Shown here piece after piece: positions 8,271 through 15,428 of a stretch of DNA of 43,371 nucleotides. The first letter of the stretch is position 1. Each line of letters opens with the position of its first letter. Source of the stretch: Herbaspirillum sp. (GTDB taxonomy: Bacteria; Pseudomonadota; Gammaproteobacteria; Burkholderiales; Burkholderiaceae_D); assembly GCA_028291765.1 (NCBI GenBank), contig JAQGNR010000025.1:1-43371 (forward strand), given 5' to 3'. Position numbers and translations under genes: made by a program. A model generated the notes under the pieces. That model searched no databases and was not told where the DNA came from. It worked only from the letters and a program-made list of their open reading frames with translations.

Positions 8271-9216
8271 CAGGCACGTTGTGTTGATCGTCGACGACGT
8301 GCCGGACAACCTGGCGGTATTGTCGGACGCATTGGACGAAAGCGGACACATCGTATTGGTCGCCACCGATGGCGCCGGCGCGCTGGAACGGCTGCAGCGA
8401 ATTACGCCGGACCTGATTCTGCTGGATGCGGTGATGCCTGGCATGGATGGTTTTGAAACCTGCCGCCGCATCAAATTGCTCAAACACGTGGATCAAATTC
8501 CGGTGGTATTCATGACCGGCCTGACCGAAACCGAACATGTGGTCAAGGGATTCCAGGTCGGCGGCATCGATTACGTCACCAAGCCGATCCGGCCGCAGGA
8601 AATCGTGGCCCGCATCGGCGCACACATCAGGACGGCGCGCATGATGTCGCAGGCCAGAGGTGTGATCGATGCGGGGGCCAATGCGGTGATCGTACTTAAC
8701 GCCAACGGCATGCCGCTGTGGCAATCGAACAAGGCCTCGTATTGGCTGGAAAAATATTTTGCGGTTGGCCGCGATCAGGCAGGCATAACGAAGCTGCCGC
8801 CACGGCTGCAAAGCTGGCTCAATGAGAGCCTGGCATTGCAGCAGCACGGCGGGCAGGCGGCGGAACCACTAATCGTGACGTGCGACGATGGCGTGTTGAG
8901 CGTACGTCTGGAGAGAAACGAGCGAACTGCGGAACTGACGTTATTGCTCAATGAGAAGCCGCCTGTGCAGATGCAGGCGGAGCGCATTGCTGCCAGCGCG
9001 GGACCGCAGCTGGACCAGTATCGTCTGACGCCGCGCGAAACAGACGTGCTGAACTGGCTGGCGAAAGGGAAAACCAATCGCGATATCGCTGAGATTCTCG
9101 GCATGAGCCCGCGGACGGTGAACAAGCACCTGGAGCATATTTTTATCAAATTGGGTGTGGAGACGCGTTCCGCAGCGGTTGGCATGGCGATTCATCATCT
9201 GCATGCGGGGTTTTGA
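8251..9216 (+). CDS. Response regulator, receiver plus LuxR/NarL-type HTH
   Basis: A 321-residue regulator. The N-terminal receiver domain has the acidic pair DD near residues 15-16, phospho-acceptor Asp59 (LLDAVMPGMDG) and the conserved Lys in YVTKPI. The C-terminal GerE domain reads LTPRETDVLNWLAKGKTN then ILGMSPRTVNKHLEHIF. A linker of about 110 residues separates them, longer than usual for NarL proteins. AAGGAG at 8235-8240 sits ten bases before the ATG chosen at 8251; the gene overlaps the kinase end by 20 bp, so the pair is co-translated. It is the likely output of the NCS1-kinase hybrid. Two 7-2-7 sites flanking the divergent urtA/kinase promoters are its proposed targets. Confidence 0.92.
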   Translation: MMSTSFNRHVVLIVDDVPDNLAVLSDALDESGHIVLVATDGAGALERLQRITPDLILLDAVMPGMDGFETCRRIKLLKHVDQIPVVFMTGLTETEHVVKGFQVGGIDYVTKPIRPQEIVARIGAHIRTARMMSQARGVIDAGANAVIVLNANGMPLWQSNKASYWLEKYFAVGRDQAGITKLPPRLQSWLNESLALQQHGGQAAEPLIVTCDDGVLSVRLERNERTAELTLLLNEKPPVQMQAERIAASAGPQLDQYRLTPRETDVLNWLAKGKTNRDIAEILGMSPRTVNKHLEHIFIKLGVETRSAAVGMAIHHLHAGF

Positions 9217-9261
9217 CGGCGCTGCTTAAATCTAGAAATTTTTTAGTTTTTCTTTTTACCT

Positions 9262-9335
9262 TGGAGCGGGTGAAGGGAATCGAACCCTCGTCGTAAGCTT
9301 GGGAAGCTTCTGCTCTACCATTGAGCTACACCCGC
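9262..9335 (-). tRNA. tRNA-Gly (anticodon CCC)
   Basis: Read on the minus strand from 9335 to 9262, the sequence folds as a cloverleaf: acceptor GCGGGTG pairs with CACCCGC, D-stem GCTC/GAGC, anticodon loop TTCCCAA with anticodon CCC, T-arm GAGGGTTCGATTCCCTT and an encoded CCA end. The anticodon stem has one terminal G-A mismatch (27-43). Its 5' half and upstream flank are duplicated at 24018-24159. Confidence 0.96.
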
Positions 9336-9438
9336 GATCGTCGCATTTTACGCGGGTTTTGACGTGATTTGTGAACTTCACGAATGGCAGGTGTGATGGA
9401 AAATGTGATGGCCAGTTTCTCCTGGGTGTGATGGCTTC
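9297..9438. repeat. Left copy of 142-bp direct repeat (tRNA-Gly 5' half plus flank)
   Basis: This stretch aligns without gaps with 24018-24159, with about eight mismatches counted by eye. It spans from the anticodon arm to the 5' end of tRNA-Gly(CCC) and about 100 bp of its upstream region, including three copies of TGTGATGG. It is interpreted as the left boundary (attL-like) of an accessory island; any integrase has been lost or lies elsewhere. Confidence 0.8.
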
Positions 9439-9526
9439 TGTTCAAGTTGGGATGGAAAGCTTATGTTGAATCTTTCTATTTTTCCATTTTCTAAGCCTGC
9501 GGTGGTCACAGCATCCGGCATCGCTT

Positions 9527-9656
9527 GCGTCGAAGTCAACTTATACCGTACCGGATCTCTATGAGCTTAGTTAGTTACCACAGCTCTCATTACCTACTTC
9601 AAACGGTCAACATGATCGAAAATTTCATGACCGCTTTACCCGAAGTGTGATGGCTT
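9527..9656. repeat. Dispersed island repeat, copy next to the nuclease gene
   Basis: Bases 9527-9640 match 14475-14590 in direct orientation; shared blocks include CTATGAGCTTAGTTAGTT and CGGTCA-ATGAT. The right part (CGGTCAACATGATCGAAAAT then TGTGATGGCTT) also resembles copies at 11602, 24105 and 37416. The 9336-9751 stretch holds no convincing gene apart from these repeats. Confidence 0.65.
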
Positions 9657-9751
9657 AGGAGCATGCACCTTATGGAGTCGTGTCGATTTGTGTAGAAAAT
9701 TTACGCACTATGGCCGAACATAGGTGCATCACAAAAATGATAGGGGCCAAA

Positions 9752-10756
9752 ATGTTCGAGTCATTAGATTTTTCCAGTTTCAATGAGGCAGATGTTAGGG
9801 AGGAGGTGCTTGCTCCGCTACTACGTTTTCTCGGATATCGATCTGGCACCGAAAATGGTGTCATCCGCGAACTGCCCCTGGTATATCCCAAACAATTTCT
9901 GGGTAGAAAGGAACCAAACAAAGACCCTGTGTTGCGAGGCCGCGCTGATTACATACTCGACGTGCAAAAGAAAATAAACTGGGTCCTGGAAGCAAAATCA
10001 GCATTCAAAGAAATTGAAAAAGACGATATCGAACAGGCATACAGCTACGCCAATCATGCTGAGGTGCGTGCGATCTACTTTGCTCTTTGTAACGGACATG
10101 AGTTTTTAGTTTTCCAAACCAACAGGGGGCCAGCATCCGATCCGATCTTAAAGATTGCGTATGCCGAGTTTAATAATAGACATCATCGCTTAACCTCCTT
10201 ATTGAGCCCCGAATCGATCATTCGCGATCATCCAGACATTAAGGTTGATTTAGGTAATCCTCTGGGCAAAGAATTGCGTTCACTAGAACGGATTGGAAGT
10301 GGCCGGATTGTTTACAGGCCTAATCCCCAGATGCCAAAATTCGATCAAGTAGTTATAAGTATTGTTGAAGGCGTCGTTCAGAGGAACGACGCCGGAAAGA
10401 TATCAGCCTACATGCGTACGGTGGCTCCTTTTGTTACGTTACAAAAACTGGGCGAGCAACTGAACATCGACAGCTTTGAAATGATATGCGAGGATAAATT
10501 TCTTTCATCCGATCCTAACGCACCGTCTCTTCTGAGATGTTTGAAAGAATTGACCTTCCCCGCTGGATCAATCTTGTTCAACGTCGAAAAAATGCAGGAC
10601 GTAACACTTTTGGCTGACTTCTCTGTTTCATGCATTTGGGAGGCATCGGGGTTCTTGCAAGATCACAAATTTTTAGGGACGCTGAGAAACCATATGACGT
10701 TACCTGATGGAAGTGTCAGGGAGGGATTTGCTGACTTCCATTTGATCTTGGGCTAA
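9752..10756 (+). CDS. HsdR N-terminal-like PD-(D/E)XK nuclease-fold protein
   Basis: A 334-residue protein resembling the N-terminal nuclease domain of type I restriction R subunits, without the helicase motor. Early conserved segment DVREEVLAPLLRFLGY (residues 14-29) is followed by the catalytic pattern GRADYILD (Asp66) and WVLEAKS (Glu80, Lys82), i.e. D-(X)n-E-X-K, then QAYSYANHAEVRAIYFALCNG. The C-terminal half (about 180-334) is not recognised. ATG 9752 is preferred over the open frame from 9680 because a decayed duplicate at 14963 is conserved from just upstream of this ATG (ATAGGGG) onward. Base composition is visibly AT-richer than the core genes. It may act in defence or as a stand-alone nuclease; partner methyltransferase and specificity genes are absent. 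Confidence 0.7.
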   Translation: MFESLDFSSFNEADVREEVLAPLLRFLGYRSGTENGVIRELPLVYPKQFLGRKEPNKDPVLRGRADYILDVQKKINWVLEAKSAFKEIEKDDIEQAYSYANHAEVRAIYFALCNGHEFLVFQTNRGPASDPILKIAYAEFNNRHHRLTSLLSPESIIRDHPDIKVDLGNPLGKELRSLERIGSGRIVYRPNPQMPKFDQVVISIVEGVVQRNDAGKISAYMRTVAPFVTLQKLGEQLNIDSFEMICEDKFLSSDPNAPSLLRCLKELTFPAGSILFNVEKMQDVTLLADFSVSCIWEASGFLQDHKFLGTLRNHMTLPDGSVREGFADFHLILG

Positions 10757-10833
10757 AAAATTCGCCATTAGGTCTTATGCGAGGGAGTGGCTAGGCAACG
10801 AAATTGTGAATACACCCCTTCCAATTCCGTCGT

Positions 10834-11448
10834 TCAGGAAGATTTTGGTTCTTCTTTTACGGCTTTGAGAGCTGGAAAGAAGTCGGCTGCGACCGGAGTA
10901 TCGGTAAATAAACTTAATCCTCTTCGACTGATGTAGAACCCTTGCTCTATCCTGTCTGTAACAAGATCTTCGACTCCACCGGGGTATCTTAATTTAAAAT
11001 TAATTTTTGCAACCCGGAGACTAAAATCTTGTAGATCGTCCGCTGTGAAATGGACCGTAATAATTTCTTTTTTGCGTATCCGAACGATGCTTATTTTTGT
11101 GGGGTCAGATTTAGACCAATCCCACATGCCGTGAACAAGGGCATTTCTGTGTTCATGTAGTTCGATGATTTTTTGATATTCTTCCAGTAAAACCGCCCCG
11201 CGTTTGCCTTCTGCCTGGTCAGCCACGCGCGTTTTCCATATGGCTAATACGCTTGTAAAGCTGAGATTGTTCATCTGACTAGGTAGAACAAGTTCTTCAT
11301 CTTCCGTGCGGTCGAATGTTTTTAGCGTTTGAATGAATATCTCATGTTCAAGTGCTCCCCACTGGGCGATGATGTGCCCAATAAAAAAAGTTTCACGATC
11401 AGACAGTTCCAAGTCGAACGTATGCATATCGCTGTAGTCATCACTCAT
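10834..11448 (-). CDS. HEPN-like protein with Rx4H motif
   Basis: A 204-residue soluble, helix-rich protein. The segment IIELHEHRNALVHGMWDW contains Arg101 and His106 in the R-x4-H spacing typical of HEPN RNases and related nucleic-acid-binding domains. The earlier helix FFIGHIIAQWGALEHEIF fits the first HEPN helix. The C-terminal ~50 residues are unassigned. It is convergent with the nuclease gene (77-bp gap) and about 300 bp downstream of the SIR2 operon, reading the same way. HEPN toxins often pair with MNT nucleotidyltransferases, but none is seen here. Family assignment rests on the motif and helix pattern only. Confidence 0.55.
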   Translation of the reverse strand: MSDDYSDMHTFDLELSDRETFFIGHIIAQWGALEHEIFIQTLKTFDRTEDEELVLPSQMNNLSFTSVLAIWKTRVADQAEGKRGAVLLEEYQKIIELHEHRNALVHGMWDWSKSDPTKISIVRIRKKEIITVHFTADDLQDFSLRVAKINFKLRYPGGVEDLVTDRIEQGFYISRRGLSLFTDTPVAADFFPALKAVKEEPKSS

Positions 11449-11601
11449 GGCAGACCTCTTTAACTCGTAACAAGTCAGGCTATGTTTGACCTCGCACTGA
11501 ACAAGTACTGGCCCTCTTTAATTTCGTTTCCGGGAACCAAATATTAAATCCAAGCTTTGGTGCATACGCCTGCCGGTAAGTTGTTTGCAACTGCAAATGG
11601 G

Positions 11602-11669
11602 CTTGCAAACTCCAAACGGTCAACATGATCGAGAGTGTCAGGGCCGGTTTCTTCTAGGTGTGAATGGCG
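11602..11669. repeat. Dispersed island repeat, degenerate copy
   Basis: The order CTTGCAAACTCCAAACGGTC, ACATGATCGA, GGCCGGTTTCTTCTAGGTGTGA repeats the pattern at 9400-9656, 24105-24159 and 37416-37490. TGTGATGG is mutated here to TGTGAATGG. It sits in a ~308-bp gap (11449-11756) between the HEPN and SIR2 genes that otherwise holds nothing recognisable. Confidence 0.6.
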
Positions 11670-11756
11670 TGTTACCAAATTCGAGTATTTCTTTTTCAAG
11701 TGCAACGCTAGGCAATGAAATGAGATTGAGCTTGCCCCTTCCAACTTCTGGCAACA

Positions 11757-12848
11757 TCAAGTTTTCCGCTTGGGAAATTGATTTCTTATATGGGCAATTG
11801 CTTGCTCGAATGTCTGCTCATGATATTCATATCGAGCGATGGCGCCTGGTCCAAGCAGTGATCGAAACCTTTTATCAACGTCTCCGATTGAATCTGGGTT
11901 GAATACCGCAAATTTCCGTAGCGGAGTTGTCCCTACACTCCCTAGGGCATATAAATGGCGGAAAAATGAATCGGTTTCCGGCAACGAGTAACCGATAACA
12001 TAGATGTACTCCGCTTCTGATAAGTGCTGGGCTGCTGCTGCCCACACATCAGAAAGGGCCGCATGGTAATCCGCTTTATTCCACGACGGCGGAACAATTA
12101 CTGGCTCCTGATCAACTTGCATTGATTCAATTTGTTTGAAGTAGTCGGCGAGGTGCGAGCCAATCGGGACTTCGATTGAAGCATGTTCACTATATCCATT
12201 AGGGATGTATCGCTGTAAATAATTAAATAGGTGCAGTGGCCGAATTTTTCTCGACACGGATTCTGTAGCCCAGTTTAATGACCCGTGTAATTTTAGAAGT
12301 GGAATTCCTAAGTGATTTCCCGGAGCATTTTCGATAATGTAATTGGGCCCCTGTCCCGCACGGCACATAGCTATATCCGCAGCAATATCGTAGTTAAATG
12401 AAATTACAGCTGCAGTCTGATGCGGGAACGCTTCTTTTTGTAAATGCGTCAAGAGCGATGTAAAAGCCTCATACGGTTTTGGAGGACCTATATATGTTTG
12501 GTTGGTTGGAAATTTGATTGTAACTTCAAGTGTTTTTACTATCAGCTCTTTCAAAGATGCAATGGTTTCTGGAATCTCAGATGTAGGAATGCCGGGAATT
12601 TTTTGTATGATTCGCCCAAGTTCCAGCACAGTAAAAATCGATTCAATATTGTTTAAATCGAGTTGGGCTTTTGAATGAACCGCTTGTAATTCGCCTATCG
12701 CCGCAAATACCCGTTCGAATTGAACCCGCTTGTCTTCGACCAGCTTAGATCGAAAGAGATTGTTGGCAATATCCAGAAAGTCGCCCATGAGAGGCGCACC
12801 GCACTGTTTAGATGCTCCAGCACCCAGAATAAAAACAACGTTGCTCAT
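11757..12848 (-). CDS. SIR2-like NAD-binding domain protein
   Basis: A 363-residue soluble protein. FILGAGASKQCGAPLMGDF (residues 6-24) is the SIR2 GAGxS nucleotide-binding motif, followed by FNYD (151-154) and LKLHGSLNW (186-193), whose His188 corresponds to the catalytic/NAD-contact position of SIR2-like NADases. Near the C-terminus YVIGYSLPETDSFFRHLYAL (about 283-302) is the usual second conserved block of bacterial SIR2_2-type proteins. Stand-alone and fused SIR2 domains act as NAD+-depleting effectors in several phage-defence systems (family knowledge). It is the last gene of an apparent three-gene operon with an HExxH protein (30 bp upstream) and a secreted protein. Depletion of NAD+ is inferred, not shown. 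Confidence 0.8.
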   Translation of the reverse strand: MSNVVFILGAGASKQCGAPLMGDFLDIANNLFRSKLVEDKRVQFERVFAAIGELQAVHSKAQLDLNNIESIFTVLELGRIIQKIPGIPTSEIPETIASLKELIVKTLEVTIKFPTNQTYIGPPKPYEAFTSLLTHLQKEAFPHQTAAVISFNYDIAADIAMCRAGQGPNYIIENAPGNHLGIPLLKLHGSLNWATESVSRKIRPLHLFNYLQRYIPNGYSEHASIEVPIGSHLADYFKQIESMQVDQEPVIVPPSWNKADYHAALSDVWAAAAQHLSEAEYIYVIGYSLPETDSFFRHLYALGSVGTTPLRKFAVFNPDSIGDVDKRFRSLLGPGAIARYEYHEQTFEQAIAHIRNQFPKRKT

Positions 12849-12878
12849 TGAATTCTCGCAAAATAGTTAGCCGCTCAA

Positions 12879-13340
12879 TTACCGATGAATCTCATGGCTA
12901 CGTGCATCGATTTCATAGGGAGATTTTTCGTAACCATATTCGACGATCTGTTTAAGATAGGTTTGCAAAAATATGGCTATCGAAGTTGCTTGTTCGTATT
13001 GATAAACATGCCGTAACTCGTGCGACCGTAAGCGGATGGTGTCATGCACGCGGCGAATACAGATGCTATGGCCGAGAGTGATGCCCGCCATATGTGAACC
13101 AAATAGACCTGTGGCTAAACCAGCTTGCCGGAGTTCTGGGTCCGTGGGTAGCGGAAGAAAATCATTGATTAACGAAATGCGGACTTTTTCTGGTTGAGAA
13201 ATGCCAACGCTTCGTGTGATGCTCAGATCCAGCTCATTCAAAGGGATTCCAGTGCGTAGAATTTCGGCTTCCCGGTCCTCTGCCCATGCAATGGCCTTCG
13301 GTAAAAGGTTTGGTAGCATCGCTCGCAGGTCAAATGTCAT
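12879..13340 (-). CDS. HExxH-motif putative metallopeptidase-like protein
   Basis: A 153-residue protein with a zincin signature: SHELRHVYQYEQ places His107-Glu108-x-x-His111, and SPYEIDARSHE 30 residues later offers Glu143 or Asp145 as a third ligand. The central segment GLFGSHMAGITLGHSICIRR precedes the motif helix. No signal peptide or membrane segment is seen, so it is probably cytoplasmic. AGGAGACGTTC precedes the ATG at 13340. Neighbours are a secreted helical protein 32 bp upstream and the SIR2 protein 30 bp downstream. Function is unknown; a protease partner for a SIR2 effector is possible, but a housekeeping peptidase-like protein cannot be excluded. Confidence 0.65.
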   Translation of the reverse strand: MTFDLRAMLPNLLPKAIAWAEDREAEILRTGIPLNELDLSITRSVGISQPEKVRISLINDFLPLPTDPELRQAGLATGLFGSHMAGITLGHSICIRRVHDTIRLRSHELRHVYQYEQATSIAIFLQTYLKQIVEYGYEKSPYEIDARSHEIHR

Positions 13341-13372
13341 GAACGTCTCCTATGATTGTTTTGATTGATAAT

Positions 13373-14041
13373 TTACCAAGGTTCATCTGAGCTTTTGAAT
13401 TTTTGAAGACCTGAAAGCAAAACCCAAGCAGAACTTACTATGTAGTTCTGATTTTTAGCATCCAGCTTCGCCCCAAAAGAGGACTTAATATTTCGGATCA
13501 ATCCCTTTCGTTCGGCTGCTGTTATAACCAAATGACTTGCATGACCAAGATGGTCTGCCCGCATGTCAATCAACGATCCGAACACTACCGGAGCAGCTTT
13601 GAATAATGTTTCATCGAGATATTCTAGCGACGCAGTTATTTTTGGAATTTCTGCTGCAAGCTGTCCATAATCGACACCTGGTTTTTGTCCCGCCATAAAC
13701 TGAGAAGCTATATCGATCAGTTTCTGATGATATGCAATCTTTCGTTTGTATAAGGTCACGATATTTTGACGGACATCGTCTACTGGTGGTTGGAGGTGTA
13801 TGCCTTGCAACATTGCGATGCTTGATCCTAATTCCAATTGGACTCGCGTGCTGTTTCGAATGCCGCCAGTTATAGGATTGCTACCTTTTTCTTTTAGTTC
13901 GTGTTCCCCGGTCGCTCGGATATTTTCAAGTGCAGTCAGTTCTCTCGTGAACTCAGAGACGAAGGAAAAGTTGGCATTTTCTTGGGCCACCGCCGTACTA
14001 ATAACCGTCGCGAGGAAGACAAATGCAATTAATCTTTTCAT
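13373..14041 (-). CDS. Secreted helical protein of unknown function
   Basis: A 222-residue precursor with a clear signal peptide (MKRLIAFVFLATVISTAVAQ; likely cleavage after VAQ or AVA). The mature part is mainly amphipathic helix with no recognised motif: ELTALENIRATGEHELKEKG, then LYKRKIAYHQKLIDIASQF and a C-terminal IVSSAWVLLSGLQKFKSS. No cysteines are noted that would suggest a lipoprotein. It is first in a run with the HExxH and SIR2-like genes. A periplasmic product in front of cytoplasmic SIR2 and HExxH proteins is unusual for a simple cytosolic defence operon; co-transcription is inferred from 30-bp gaps only. Confidence 0.6.
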   Translation of the reverse strand: MKRLIAFVFLATVISTAVAQENANFSFVSEFTRELTALENIRATGEHELKEKGSNPITGGIRNSTRVQLELGSSIAMLQGIHLQPPVDDVRQNIVTLYKRKIAYHQKLIDIASQFMAGQKPGVDYGQLAAEIPKITASLEYLDETLFKAAPVVFGSLIDMRADHLGHASHLVITAAERKGLIRNIKSSFGAKLDAKNQNYIVSSAWVLLSGLQKFKSSDEPW

Positions 14042-14128
14042 TTTATTTTTTGCATTGTATGAATGACTACCTAGAACAGATCCTATGAATTCATAGGTGA
14101 TAGAACATCTGTTACGCGATGTTTCTTT

Positions 14129-14344
14129 TCAGGCCATCCCTATCAGGTCTTCCCTATCAGGCCTGACCGTGGAGGAGTGATGCAGGGCATCGGCCATTTT
14201 CATATTCTTGCTCTGAACATCATTCAGCAGCAACATGAAGTCCCCCAATTTTTCCTCCGGGAGCATAGCTGCTAAATGATGAAGGCAGCGTGCGATAGCA
14301 CGGTTCATACAGACAGCCTCATGAGCCAATTCGTCTGAATCCAT
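14129..14344 (-). CDS. Small hypothetical protein, 71 residues
   Basis: A short, charged helical protein: LAHEAVCMNRAIARCLHHLA then LNDVQSKNMKMADALHHSS. There is no recognised family. GGGGAG on the minus strand lies seven bases before the ATG at 14344; the ATG at 14350 is too close to it. It lies 87 bp upstream of the secreted protein gene and reads in the same direction, so it may lead the same transcript. Confidence 0.5.
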   Translation of the reverse strand: MDSDELAHEAVCMNRAIARCLHHLAAMLPEEKLGDFMLLLNDVQSKNMKMADALHHSSTVRPDREDLIGMA

Positions 14345-14474
14345 TCCCATTCTCCCCGCCAGGAAAAGTGAATAATTATTCTAGTCTGATTTGTGACGGG
14401 TGTAGGCGCTATTCCCACAGGTGTTGTAAGAATAGACGTAAGTTTCTTCGAGGAAATAACAATGCAATCCGCTG

Positions 14475-14590
14475 GCGTCGAAATCAACCGATACCGTAAT
14501 CCATCCCTATGAGCTTAGTTAGTTGCCATACGCTTATTACCTGACCTCAACCGGTCACATGATTAAAAAATTCATAGCCGTTTTGCCCTG
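14475..14590. repeat. Second copy of the 9527-9640 repeat
   Basis: Direct-orientation match to 9527-9640, sharing GCGTCGAA, ATACCGTA, CTATGAGCTTAGTTAGTT, and the CGGTCA/ATGATTAAAA tail with scattered differences. The two copies bracket the HsdR_N/HEPN/SIR2/HExxH block, so this cassette may have moved or duplicated through these repeats. Confidence 0.7.
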
Positions 14591-14653
14591 CTGCCGCGGT
14601 CGTGATGCTCTAATTGGGGTGTTATCTTCGAGTTATTAAGAAAGGTTGCAGAT

Positions 14654-14923
14654 ATGAAAAGTGTCGATACTGGATATACTCCCCCTTCGGTGAACCCTCT
14701 TATTTACGGGGATTACAAACTATATGCTGCCAGCTTCCCACTTGAAGGAGGAGGTTTTAGTGCAGTGGTCTATGCCGAAAAATTCCAAAATGCACCGGCC
14801 TGCCCCAGACCTGCCTACAACTGGAAGAGGCTTGAAAAAGTCTTTCAAGATCGGGAAGTGGCAGAAGTTTTTGCTCTCCAGTGGTGTCAGTTTGAAGTTT
14901 CCGAGGGAAGAACACTTTGCTGA
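14654..14923 (+). CDS. Small hypothetical protein, 89 residues
   Basis: An unrecognised 89-residue protein with an alternating beta-like N-terminal half (YGDYKLYAASFPLEGGGFSA) and a helix-rich end (KVFQDREVAEVFALQWCQFE). AGAAAGG lies about ten bases upstream of the ATG, a fair ribosome binding site. It lies between the second copy of the island repeat and the decayed nuclease fragment, in a segment absent from the first copy, so it may be an inserted cassette gene. No function is proposed. Confidence 0.45.
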   Translation: MKSVDTGYTPPSVNPLIYGDYKLYAASFPLEGGGFSAVVYAEKFQNAPACPRPAYNWKRLEKVFQDREVAEVFALQWCQFEVSEGRTLC

Positions 14924-14962
14924 TTAGGGACCATTTCATGTAAATCGGATAGGGGAAACCAA

Positions 14963-15071
14963 ATGTTCGAGTCATTAGATTTTTCCAGTTTCAATGAGGC
15001 AGATGTTAGGGAAGAAGTACTGGCAATTTCTGGGAAAAAAAGAGCCAAACAAAGACCCTGTGTTGCGAGGC
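14963..15071 (+). pseudogene. Decayed 5' duplicate of the HsdR_N-like nuclease gene
   Basis: From ATAGGGG upstream of the ATG through GATGTTAGGGAAGAAGT the sequence is nearly identical to 9742-9810. It then skips about 85 bp and resumes at GGCAATTTCTGGG/AAAGAGCCAAACAAAGACCC, matching 9892-9935, and stops abruptly against an IS21 remnant. Only about 35 codons survive, with the catalytic region lost. This marks a duplication followed by deletion. Confidence 0.85.
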
Positions 15072-15206
15072 TGTTCCTTTTCTCGCCGAATTGACCCTAC
15101 CCAACTGATCCACTTTCCACTGCCTAGCGAAGGCAGCAACGCGATCATACGAACCCTCAAAACCTAAAGCACATAGATCTGCATGCATCTGTCGCAGACT
15201 GCGTCG
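15072..15206 (-). pseudogene. IS21-family transposase (IstA) fragment
   Basis: On the minus strand the segment encodes RRSLRQMHADLCALGFEG then SYDRVAAFARQWKVDQLGR, a stretch typical of IS21-family IstA transposases just before the catalytic core. There is no intact start, catalytic domain or istB. It abuts the truncated nuclease fragment at 15071, so an IS21-type element probably caused that truncation and later decayed. Confidence 0.7.
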
Positions 15207-15287
15207 CTGTTTCCTGGATTTAAAACGTCACCACTCTTCGGGCCGGCCCGACCCGTTTGCGCCCATTTTCTTATTCTTTTTAAATCC

Positions 15288-15316
15288 TTGACAACGCCAA
15301 ACGCACTCCCTATATT
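15288..15316 (+). promoter_or_regulatory. Sigma-70-type promoter of the FAD-oxidoreductase operon
   Basis: TTGACA at 15288-15293 and TATATT at 15311-15316 are separated by exactly 17 bp, close to consensus at both boxes. It lies about 110 bp upstream of the ATG at 15429, leaving a ~100-nt leader. The palindrome TTGTATACAA overlaps the -10 end, which suits repression. Confidence 0.75.
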
Positions 15317-15324
15317 GTATACAA
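15315..15324. promoter_or_regulatory. Putative GntR/FCD operator TTGTATACAA
   Basis: This perfect 10-bp palindrome overlaps the -10 box and the expected transcription start. It fits the TNGTNNACNA type of site bound by FadR-subfamily (FCD) GntR regulators. The GntR/FCD gene at the end of the same cluster (19725-20432) is the likely ligand. Confidence 0.6.
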
Positions 15325-15428
15325 GTATATTTGCATGCATTATCTGAGCGAGTAGGTTCTGAAGCAGTTTAAAAATCATAAAGTCGCGGCGACATTCAAG
15401 CCGAGTCATCTATAAAAGCGAGGAAGAC

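Noticed and set aside
9389-9440. CRISPR-like array of TGTGATGG units
   Set aside because: Units are too short and irregularly spaced, spacers are not unique, and copies are dispersed over the island; no cas genes are present.
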